In this document: in pieces, positions 52,710-62,300 of the stretch
Layout: every line of letters begins with the position of its first letter
Position numbering within the stretch: position 1 is the first letter of the stretch
NCBI RefSeq assembly: GCF_003397705.1
Contig: NZ_QJVB01000004.1
Span: 1-64,000 of the forward strand
Direction of reading: 5' to 3'
Source: Gardnerella swidsinskii
Lineage (GTDB): Bacteria > Actinomycetota > Actinomycetes > Actinomycetales > Bifidobacteriaceae
Length of the DNA: 64,000 nucleotides
Made by a program: the position numbers and the translations under genes
Notes under the pieces: model-generated
The model's database searches: none
Seen by the model: the letters and a program-made list of their open reading frames with translations, nothing else
Told to the model about the DNA's origin: nothing

Positions 52710-54623
52710 ATGGTTACGAATATCAAAAAAATCCTCATCGCAAACCGCGGTGAAATTGCCTTGCGAGTTATTCGCACGGCTCACGAAATGGGCATTTCTA
52801 CCGTTGCTATTTACGCACCGACTGATCGCAACGCGCAGTTTGTAGAAATGGCAGACGAAGCGTACGCACTTTCCGGAGACACATATCGCGATACTTATTT
52901 AAACGAAGATGCGATTCTTGACATTATTAAAAGAAGCGGCACGGATGCTGTGCATCCGGGTTACGGTTTCCTTTCGGAAGTTGCGTCTTTTGCGAAAAAA
53001 GTTAACGATGCTGGAGTTATTTGGATTGGTCCTCGTCCGGAAGCGCTTATTGATTTGGGAGATAAGATTACGGCTCGTCGCGTGGCAGTTCGCGCGAAAG
53101 TGCCGCCAGTTCCAGGAATTTCGGAGCCTGTGAAAGATATTCGAGAACTTTTAACTTTTGCGCAAACTCACGGCTATCCAGTGATGATGAAGCGCACGGA
53201 TGGCGGCGGCGGACGCGGAATTACAGTCGTTCGTAACGATGACGAGTTGCGAGGCTTTTATATGAATCACGACGCTCTTCAGGGCGGCGACTTAGACGAA
53301 TATTTTATTGAGCGTTTTATTGATAAAGCTCGCCACGTAGAAACGCAGTGCGGCCGCGACGCTCACGGAAATTTCACCGTATATTCCACGCGCGATTGCT
53401 CGGTGCAGCGCCGAAACCAAAAGCTGGTTGAGGAAGCTCCTGCACCGTTCTTGACTGACGATGAAAAGGATCAGCTTTACAGATATTCTCGTAACCTATT
53501 TGAAGCTGTTGATTACGTTGGTCTTGGCACGTGCGAATATATGGTGACTTCTCAGCATAAAGTCTACTTCTTGGAAGTTAATCCGCGATTGCAAGTTGAG
53601 CACACGGTTAGTGAGGAAGTTAGTGGACTTGATTTAGTGCGAGAACAGCTCAATATTGCTGACGGCGGCGAGTTGATTAAGGATCCAGAACCTCGCGGAC
53701 ACAGCTTCGAGCTTCGCATTACTTCGGAAGATCCTGCTACGAATTTGACTCCAAGTTCCGGCACTTTGACGAAAATAAAGTGGCCTTCCGGTCCTGGTAT
53801 TCGCGTCGATTTTGGTGTTGAAGTTGGCGATAATATTTCGCCAAAATTCGATTCGATGATGGGCAAGCTTATTATTACTGCGCAAAGTCGTGAAACTGCT
53901 GTCGCTCGTGTGCGTCGCGCTTTGAAGGAACTTTGTATTGAGGGCGTGCCAACTCCAGCAAAACTTTTTGAGCAGATTTTTAACGACCCTGAGTTTACTG
54001 CGGAAAATCACAGTTTTGACGTGTCTACTAAGTGGATGGAACGCAAGTATTTGAACCGCGTTCCTGCAGCTTCTTTGGGTGGCCAGCCGGCTTCGCTTGT
54101 TTCTGGAAAGTCTGCGGATGAATCCGAAAATAAGCAGCCTGCAATGGAATCCTTCATTATTGAGGTTGATAATAAGCGCGTAAAGCTTACGATTCCGCAA
54201 GATATTGTTGACAATTTGACCGGCTCTGCGCGAGTTCGTAGCGTTTCTAGAGCTTCGCAGCCTTTGCGTGGACGTTCGCTTCGCGGAAGTACTCATAAAT
54301 CTGAAGAACAAAAGCAGATTCCTGGCGTAATCGCAGCGCCTATGCAAGCTGTTATTACGCGCGTGAATGTGGCTGAAGGTCAGCAGGTTGCCAAGGGTGA
54401 TTTGCTTGTGGTGCTTGAGTCTATGAAAATGGAAAATTACGTTTACGCTCCTGCAGCTGGTACTGTTACTGGAATTTTTGTGGGTCCTGGTGACGGCGTG
54501 GAATCGGGTGCAAAGCTTGTGACGATTGATCTTGCTGGAGATAAAAGCGCGGATAAGAGCGCAGATAAGTCTTCTGAATCTTCTGAAAAGTCTTCTGAAA
54601 AGCCGGAAGGAGAGCAGAAATGA
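52710..54623 (+). CDS. accC: Acyl-CoA carboxylase alpha subunit (biotin carboxylase + BCCP)
   Basis: This 637-residue protein carboxylates biotin and carries it. The biotin carboxylase part (1-450) has KILIANRGEIALRVIRTAHEMG, HPGYGFLSE, the ATP loop MKRTDGGGGRGI and EVNPRLQVEHTVSEE. After a linker, the biotinyl domain (about 535-612) has ESMKMEN with the biotin on Lys573. A Lys/Ser-rich tail ends it. Actinobacterial subunits of this shape serve acetyl- and propionyl-CoA carboxylases. The stop overlaps the beta-subunit start. Confidence 0.95.
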   Translation: MVTNIKKILIANRGEIALRVIRTAHEMGISTVAIYAPTDRNAQFVEMADEAYALSGDTYRDTYLNEDAILDIIKRSGTDAVHPGYGFLSEVASFAKKVNDAGVIWIGPRPEALIDLGDKITARRVAVRAKVPPVPGISEPVKDIRELLTFAQTHGYPVMMKRTDGGGGRGITVVRNDDELRGFYMNHDALQGGDLDEYFIERFIDKARHVETQCGRDAHGNFTVYSTRDCSVQRRNQKLVEEAPAPFLTDDEKDQLYRYSRNLFEAVDYVGLGTCEYMVTSQHKVYFLEVNPRLQVEHTVSEEVSGLDLVREQLNIADGGELIKDPEPRGHSFELRITSEDPATNLTPSSGTLTKIKWPSGPGIRVDFGVEVGDNISPKFDSMMGKLIITAQSRETAVARVRRALKELCIEGVPTPAKLFEQIFNDPEFTAENHSFDVSTKWMERKYLNRVPAASLGGQPASLVSGKSADESENKQPAMESFIIEVDNKRVKLTIPQDIVDNLTGSARVRSVSRASQPLRGRSLRGSTHKSEEQKQIPGVIAAPMQAVITRVNVAEGQQVAKGDLLVVLESMKMENYVYAPAAGTVTGIFVGPGDGVESGAKLVTIDLAGDKSADKSADKSSESSEKSSEKPEGEQK

Positions 54624-56266
54624 GTACTTTAGCAAAAGAAAAGTCTGAAATCTCTGAAACTTCAGCGAAAACAGTTAATAACTCTTCTGTTAATAGCTCT
54701 GCTGACGATACAAACTTGCAGCCTCGTCGCGGGAAAGCTGCAGTTCAGCACGCAGCACAACTTGCTCGTGACGCAGAACAAAAAGCTTTAGAGCGTCAGC
54801 ACGCAAAAGGTAAAAGCACTGCTCGCGAGCGTCTTGACTTGCTTTTTGACACCGGCTCATTCGTGGAAATCGGACGTTTTAACGGCGGTGACATAAATAA
54901 CGACGTTGCCGGATGCGCTGTAATCACCGGCTTTGGCGAAGTTTATGGCAGAAAAGTTGCAGTTTACGCACAAGACTTTTCCGTGCGCGGCGGAACTTTA
55001 GGCAAAGCTGAGGGCGAGAAAATCTGCCATCTTTTAGATATGGCTGTTGAACTTCGCGTGCCAGTTGTTGCCGTAATTGATTCCGGCGGCGCTCGCATTC
55101 AAGAAGGCGTGAGCGCGCTTATGCAATACGGGCGTATCTTCAAAAAAACTTGCGAAGCGAGCGGCTTGATTCCGCAAATCTCAATTATTCTAGGTCCTTG
55201 CGCTGGTGGTGCTGTGTATTGCCCTGCATTGACAGATTTGATTATTATGACTCGCGAGCACTCAAATATGTTCGTAACTGGTCCGGATGTTGTTAAAGCT
55301 GCAACCGGCGAGGCTATTAGCATGGACGATTTGGGCGGCGGTCTTGTGCATAACGCAACTTCCGGCGTCGCTCACTATTTGGGAGAGGATGAAGCTGACG
55401 CAATCGACTACGCGCGCACAGTTTTGGCTTATTTGCCATCTAGCTGTGAGGTAGAGCCTCCAACTTTTGCCTACGCTGCAACGCGCGCGGATCGCGAAAC
55501 TGCGCGCGAGTTGGTGAATATTGTGCCGGATAACGACCGTCAGCCTTACGATGTGCTCGACGTGATTCGCAGAATAGTTGACTACGGTGAGTTCGTGCAA
55601 GTGCAGGAATTGTATGCTGCTTCTGCAGTGGTTGGTTTTGCTTGCATTGAGGGTCATCCTGTTGGAATCGTAGCAAATCAGCCGAAGGTGAACGCTGGTA
55701 TTTTGGATGTAAATTCTTCCGAAAAAGTCGCGCGATTTGTGCGATTGTGCGACGCGTTTAATTTGCCTGTGGTGACTCTAGTAGATACTCCTGGTTATAA
55801 GCCTGGTTCAGATCAAGAGCACGCAGGAATTATTCGCCGAGGTGCGAAAGTGATTTATGCGTACGCGAACGCGCAAGTTCCGCTGGTTACGGTGATTTTG
55901 CGCAAAGCTTTCGGTGGAGCTTATATCGTTATGGGTTCCAAGTCGATGGGTGCGGACGTAAATTACGCGTGGCCAACCAGCCAGATTGCAGTTTTGGGTG
56001 CGCAAGGTGCCGTAAATATTATTCACCGCAAGGATTTGCAAAAAGCTAAAGAGCGTGGGCAAGACGTTGCAGCTCTTAGAAAGCAGCTGGTTGACGAGTA
56101 TGAGGCGACTACTGTGAACGCAAATCTTTCGTTGGAAACTGGTCAGATTGACGCAATGATTGACCCGGAGCAGACTCGCGATATGATTGCCGGCTCATTG
56201 AAGCTTTTGCGCAGTAAAAAGCGGGTTTCCAGAACTGGAAAGCATCACGGAAATCAGCCAATGTAA
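54620..56266 (+). CDS. accD: Acyl-CoA carboxylase beta subunit (carboxyltransferase)
   Basis: This 548-residue carboxyltransferase transfers CO2 from biotin to acetyl-CoA (or propionyl-CoA), giving malonyl-CoA for the synthase encoded next. The first half has GGTLGKAEGEKI and DSGGARIQEGV, and the second half has VDTPGYKPGSDQEHAGIIRRGAK and RKAFGGAYIVMGSKSMGADV. An ATGA overlap couples it to the alpha subunit. It is of full PccB length. Confidence 0.95.
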   Translation: MSTLAKEKSEISETSAKTVNNSSVNSSADDTNLQPRRGKAAVQHAAQLARDAEQKALERQHAKGKSTARERLDLLFDTGSFVEIGRFNGGDINNDVAGCAVITGFGEVYGRKVAVYAQDFSVRGGTLGKAEGEKICHLLDMAVELRVPVVAVIDSGGARIQEGVSALMQYGRIFKKTCEASGLIPQISIILGPCAGGAVYCPALTDLIIMTREHSNMFVTGPDVVKAATGEAISMDDLGGGLVHNATSGVAHYLGEDEADAIDYARTVLAYLPSSCEVEPPTFAYAATRADRETARELVNIVPDNDRQPYDVLDVIRRIVDYGEFVQVQELYAASAVVGFACIEGHPVGIVANQPKVNAGILDVNSSEKVARFVRLCDAFNLPVVTLVDTPGYKPGSDQEHAGIIRRGAKVIYAYANAQVPLVTVILRKAFGGAYIVMGSKSMGADVNYAWPTSQIAVLGAQGAVNIIHRKDLQKAKERGQDVAALRKQLVDEYEATTVNANLSLETGQIDAMIDPEQTRDMIAGSLKLLRSKKRVSRTGKHHGNQPM

Positions 56267-56317
56267 GTGATTTATAAAAATTATAGGGGTTATCAAACTT
56301 ATAACTAAAAACTATAG

Positions 56318-56371
56318 AACTTACAAAACTTATAAACCTTACAAAACTTACAGAATTTATAAAACTTATCC
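56318..56371 (+). repeat. Six 9-bp tandem repeats before the fatty acid synthase gene
   Basis: Units AACTTACAA, AACTTATAA, ACCTTACAA, AACTTACAG, AATTTATAA, AACTTATCC run head to tail from 56318 to 56371. Looser relatives occur from 56290. They end 22 bp before the fas ATG, just ahead of the GAAGGAAAC binding site. Confidence 0.85.
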
Positions 56372-56393
56372 AAATCAACGAGAAGGAAACATC

Positions 56394-59300
56394 ATGACAA
56401 CATACTTTTTCGACCAACTCGCTAATAATCCGCACGCACTCGTGTTTGCAGGTCAGTCGACTCCGTGGGTTGAAGCTTTGCGCGAGCTTGGTTCAGACGA
56501 AGAATTAAACGCAGAACTTCACGAGTACGAAGTAGGCGCAAAAGCTTTGCTATCGCCAATTTATTCTGAGCTTTTAGCAAATGCAGGCGGCGACATAAAC
56601 GTGTTTGACGCGCTAGAAAATAAGCATATTAACGCTGCAAACGCGCTTCTTAGTGTGCCTGGAATTACGCTTGCACAGTTCGGTGCAGTGCGCGACTTAA
56701 CAAATCTTGGATACAACTTTGAAGTAAACAAGCCGTGCGCAGTTTTGGGTCATTCTCAAGGCGTAATCGCAGCAGAAATGGTAAAAGCTCGCATAAAAGC
56801 AAAGTCTTGGCAAAAAGCTCGCGCGCAAATCGAAGAATTACTTGCAATTGCCTACTTAATTGGAGCTGCAGGAGATCGTGAATCTCGAATGCTTGAAATT
56901 ACTGGTGACGGCGAGCACACGCCAATGCTGTCACTTAAAGGAGTTACTAAAAAGCAGGCAGAAGCGTTAATTTCACGCGTAGAGCGCACGCGCGGTGAAG
57001 TGTCAATTGCTGTTAAAAACGCTTACAATCACGTGGTTATTGCAGGATACCCGGAAGATATGGAAGCTGTTGCAAACGAAGCGCAAAAAGAAACAAAGCG
57101 TTCGAAAAAATTGCGCGAAATGAAAGTTCGCGGTGGAGCTGTATTTGCGCCAGTTGCTGAATATTTGGATGTTACAGTGCCATTCCATTCGCCAATGCTT
57201 CAATCTGCAGTTGAGCAGGTAGTAGAGTGGGCGAGCGAGGCTGGCTTGAACACTACAGTTGCTCGCGAATTGGCGGATGCAGTGCTTGTAACTCCTGTTG
57301 ATTGGGCTACGCAAATTGGTGAAGTTTTGGAGCAAAACGACGCGCGCTCTCTTTGGATTTTAGACATGGGTCCTAGCGAAGTGCTCGGAAAGCTTACTGG
57401 AGTGCTTGTGCAAGGAACCAGTGCTGGAATAGTAGAGGCTGCTACCTTGCGCTCTCGCGCTGAGCTTTCAACAGCTGACTCTGCTTCTGAGCCAGAGCGT
57501 ATGGGCTGCTGGGCTGATTTTGCTCCTCGAGTAATCGACACGCCTGCAGGACGCAAAGTGCTTACCAAATTTAGCAAGCTTACAGGCAAAGCTCCTGTGC
57601 TTCTTGCAGGAATGACACCAACGACAGTAGAGCCGGAAATCGTTGCTGCAGCAGCAAATGCGGGCTACTGGGCTGAGCTTGCTGGCGGTGGTCAAGTAAC
57701 TGCAGAAGTTTTCGATCGTCATATGAAGTCGCTTGAAAATCAGCTTCGCGAAGGCGCAACTATTGAATTTAACGCCATGTTTATGGATCGCTACCTGTGG
57801 AATTTGCAATTTGGTTCGAAGCGAATCGTGCCAAAAAAGAGGCAGTCGGGAGCTCCTATTGATGGTGTAGTTATTTCTGCAGGCATTCCAGAACTTGACG
57901 AAGCCAAGGAATTAGTAGCATCTTTGCAAGCTGATGGATTCCCTTACGTAACGTTTAAGCCTGGAACAGTTGACCAAATTCGTCAAGTTGTGCGAATTGC
58001 TAAGGCTGTTGCTCCAGCCACGATTATTGTACAGGTTGAGGGCGGTGCTGCAGGTGGTCACCATTCGTGGGAATCTCTTGACGATTTGCTTATGACAACT
58101 TACGCGCAAGTGCGCGAGTGCGAAAATTTGGTGCTTGTTGCAGGCGGTGGTATTGGCACTCCTGAGCGTGCTGCAGACTACATTTCTGGCGAATGGGCGA
58201 ATGAATACGGTTTGCCAAATATGCCAGTTGATGCTGTAATGATTGGCACAGCTGCAATGACAGCTAAGGAAGCACATACAAGTCCTGAAGTAAAGCGTAT
58301 GCTTGTGGAAACTCCGGGTATTGCGATGCCGAAATCTTCTAGCATTGAAGGTTTTGATGAGGATCCGTTCGCACCTTTGGGTGAGCGTTGGGTGCCTTCT
58401 GGCAAAGTGATTGGCGGTGTGACGAGTGGTTTAAGCCATTTGCACGCAGATATTTACGAGTTAGAAAACGCTTCTGCTCGCTGCGGTCGATTGCTCGTTC
58501 ATATGATGAAACATCCTGAAGAGCTTGAAGTGCGTCGCGATGAAGTAATCGAAGCACTTAACTCTACTGCAAAACCATATTTTGGTGACGTAGAAAGCAT
58601 GACTTACGCACAATTTGCTCAACGTTTCCTAGATTTGGCATACCCTTGGGTGGATCCGACTTACGTAGATCGCTACATGCATTTGTTGCAGCGTATTGAA
58701 GCGCGTTTAATTAATCAAGATTCAGGCGAATTTACTTCTATTCTGCCTTCTATCGAAGAAGTTTCTAAGCACCCTCAAGCTGCTTTATATACGCTGATTG
58801 ACGTGTTGCCTCAAGCTCGCGAGATGAACGTTGTGCCAATGGATGCCGCTTGGTTCCCAACTTTGGTGCGCGAATATCCTAAGCCAATGCCATTCGTGCC
58901 AGTTATTGACAACGATTTGTTGCGTTGGTGGGGTCAAGATCAGCTTTGGCAGTCGGAAGATTCGCGTTACTCAGCAGACGCTGTGCGCGTAATTCCAGGA
59001 CCGATTTCCGTGGCTGGAATTACGACTATGGATGAGCCGATTGCCGATATTCTGGGACGTTTTGAAGCAGCTATGCTCAATCGTGCAGAATTTGGCTCGG
59101 AAACTGGAGTAGAAGCAGAAAATAAGGAAAATGCTGCAAGCAAGTCTTCAAAATCTGCTTTTAGTCAGATTGCTGATGCTAAAAACGTTGAAGCTTACGT
59201 GCGCGCATGCCCGAATATTTCTTGGGTTGGTCATGTAACTGCAAACCCTGCTTACGGAACGTCTTTAGGAGACGAAAATTACGTAATTACAGTAACTTCT

Positions 59301-62300
59301 AGTAATAATGACGTAATTTCGCTTGATTTAGATATTAAGCTAGATACATTCTGGGATAATCAAGAAAATCAGGAAGCACAGAATGCTGCTAAACACTCTA
59401 CAAAAAACGCTGCAAACTCGCTAAAACGCAAGCACGCGGTACGAGATATTGTAATTCCGCTAACTGTTGATGCAAGTCAAGCTGGAATCATACCAGTAGT
59501 TGACCGCGAACGTTTGCCAAAGCACGTGTACGAAATGCTTGCAGCAACCGCAGGTATTGGAAATACTGCGATTACTGGCGATGTGCTTGATGCTATGCCT
59601 AAGGTTGAAACAGTAAAAGAAGATGGCAGTTTGGCAAAATTGCCGGAAGATTTGCTTGCAGAAGGTTATAGAGATTTCCCGTTTGGATTGGTTCATTCTT
59701 CCTATACTTTCTCAAGAAATCTTGGAATTGACCACGAGTCTGCTACTGCTGGAAGACTTCCAGATGGATTGCTTGCTTCTCGCATTGTGCCAGACGCGTT
59801 AGTAGGTCCTGCTTGGCCAACTATTTACTCAGCTTTGGGTTCCGTAATGGTTGATGGCTACCCGATTATTGAGGGTCTGCTTAACGCTGTTCACCTAGAT
59901 CATTTAGTAGAGCTTGACGTCGATGCTGAAGATTTTAAAAAGTACGTCGACAAGCGAATTAATTTGCTCGGCTGGGCTGAGCCGTATGCAGAATCTGCTT
60001 CCGGACGCGTGGTAACTATTCACGTTGTGCACACTGCAGCTGACGGCACGCGACTTGCGCACGAAACTGAGCGTTTCGCTATTCGTGGACGAAGCTTCAG
60101 CAACGCGCTTCCTGCTCCAGCTGCGCAATATGGCGAAGCTGCAGGATTGCATGGATATGAAATTGAAGACACGCCTCGCAGAGCTTTGCGCAGAGTAGTA
60201 GTTCGCGCTCCTCACGATATGACCGCTTTTGCGCGTACTTCTGGAGATTTCAACCCAATCCACACTTCTAAGCGAGGTGCTGCAATTTCCGGTCTTTCTG
60301 CTCCTTTGGTACACGGTATGTGGCTTTCTGCAACAGCTCAACATGTGGCTCAAGCAGTTGATGAAAAAGGTGCTCGCTACGAGCTCATTGGCTGGTCCTA
60401 CAACATGTACGGCATGGTTCAGCTTGATGACGAAGTAGAAATCACAGTTGAGCGCGTTGGAAAAGTTCGTCGCGGCGGACTTGCTTTGGAAGTTACGTGC
60501 AGAGTTGATGGGCAAATCGTGTCTAAAGCAAGCGCGCTTACACGCGCTCCACGTGCAGCATTCGTATACCCAGGTCAGGGTATCCAAAAGCAAGGAATGT
60601 CGCTGGATGAGCGCGCAAAGTCGCCTGCTGTGCGCGATACTTGGGAGCGAGCAGACAAGCTTACTCGCGAAAAGCTTGGATTCTCAATCCTCGCAGTCGT
60701 GCGCGATAATCCAAAGGAGCTTACTGCTCACGGCGTAACTTATCACCATCCTGAAGGATTGCTTAACTTAACACAATTTACGCAAGTTGCGCTCGCAACA
60801 GTTGCCTTTGCGCAAACCGCGCGTTTGCGTGAAGCAGGATGCGATATTTGGCCTGCTTACTTTGCAGGACACTCGCTTGGCGAATACAATGCTTTGAGCT
60901 CCTTCGCGCAAATTATTCCACTCGAAACTGTGCTTGAATTGGTGTTCCACCGCGGATCTACAATGCATCACTTGATTGAGCGCGATGCACAAGGTCGCTC
61001 GAACTACCGCATGGGTGCGCTTCGACCAAACCAGTTTGGAGTGTCAGACGAAGGCGTGAATGCTTACGTTGAGGGCATTTCCAAGGCTACTGGCGAATTC
61101 TTGCAAATTGTAAACTACAACTTGGCAGGTCAGCAGTACGCAATTGCTGGAACTATTAAAGGTTTGAAGGCATTGGCTGCAGACGCTTCTAAGCGCGCTA
61201 AGGAGTATGGCGGCAAGCCTCCATTCATGTTTGTTCCAGGAATTGACGTGCCGTTCCACTCTCGAATTCTTCGAAAGGGAGTGCCGGAATTCCGCGACAA
61301 GCTCGATTCGCTGCTGCCGAAGCATATTGATTACTCTGTGCTTATAGACCGTTACATTCCAAACCTCGTGGCTTGCCCGTTTGAGCTTACGCGAGAATTT
61401 GCGCAAAAGATTTTGGATGTTGTGCCATCTGAGCGCATTGAAGCAGCTTTGGAAGATGAAACTACATGGAAATCTTATGCAGAGGATGAGCAGAAGCTCG
61501 GTAGATTGCTTCTTACGGAGCTTCTTTCATGGCAATTTGCTTCTCCAGTTCGCTGGATTGAAACGCAGGCTCTTATGTTTGCCGATCGCGCTCGCGGCGG
61601 TCTTGGCGTTGAAGAGTACGTTGAAGTTGGTTTAGGAAACGCGCCAACTTTGGCAAATCTTGGCGCTAAAACTCTTGCTTTGCCGGAGTTTAGTGGCGAA
61701 AAAGTGACTGTTTACAACGTTGGTCGTGACGAAGGTCGCGTTTATATGACTGACACGGATTCGCTTGTGCCTGAAGTGTTTACTGAGGAAGATAGTCAAG
61801 AAGCAAGTAGCACTGCTGATGCGACTGCTGATCCTGCAGCTCCTGCAGCAAATGTTGTTTCTGCTGCTCCTGCGGCTGCTCCTTCTGCTCAAGTTGCTAA
61901 CGCAGCAGCAAGCGGACCTGTAGCAGACTTGCCGTTCAAAGCATCCGACGCAATCTCAATGCTGATTGCGTATAGTGCAAAAATCCGTCTTGACCAAATC
62001 GGCGACACTGACACAACTGATACGCTTACAAACGGCGTATCTTCGCGCAGAAATCAGCTTCTTATGGATATTAGTTCCGAGCTTGGCGTGGCTAGCGTGG
62101 ACGGTGCTGCAGAAGCTCCAATGAGTGCGCTTAAAAAGTTAGTTGATTCGGTTGCTCCACGCTACAAGGCTTTTGGTGCAGTGCTTTCCGATATTGTGCG
62201 CGAACGTTTGCGTGCACTTTTCGGTGCAGCCGGTGTGAAACCAGCGCAAATTGACAAGCGTATTTCGGAAGTCTGGCAGCTTGGCGAAGGCTGGCGTGCG

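Noticed and set aside
53634..54635. Long open frame on the minus strand opposite the carboxylase alpha gene
   Set aside because: It mirrors the codon pattern of a strongly supported gene, has a composition unlike real proteins here and no family motif.
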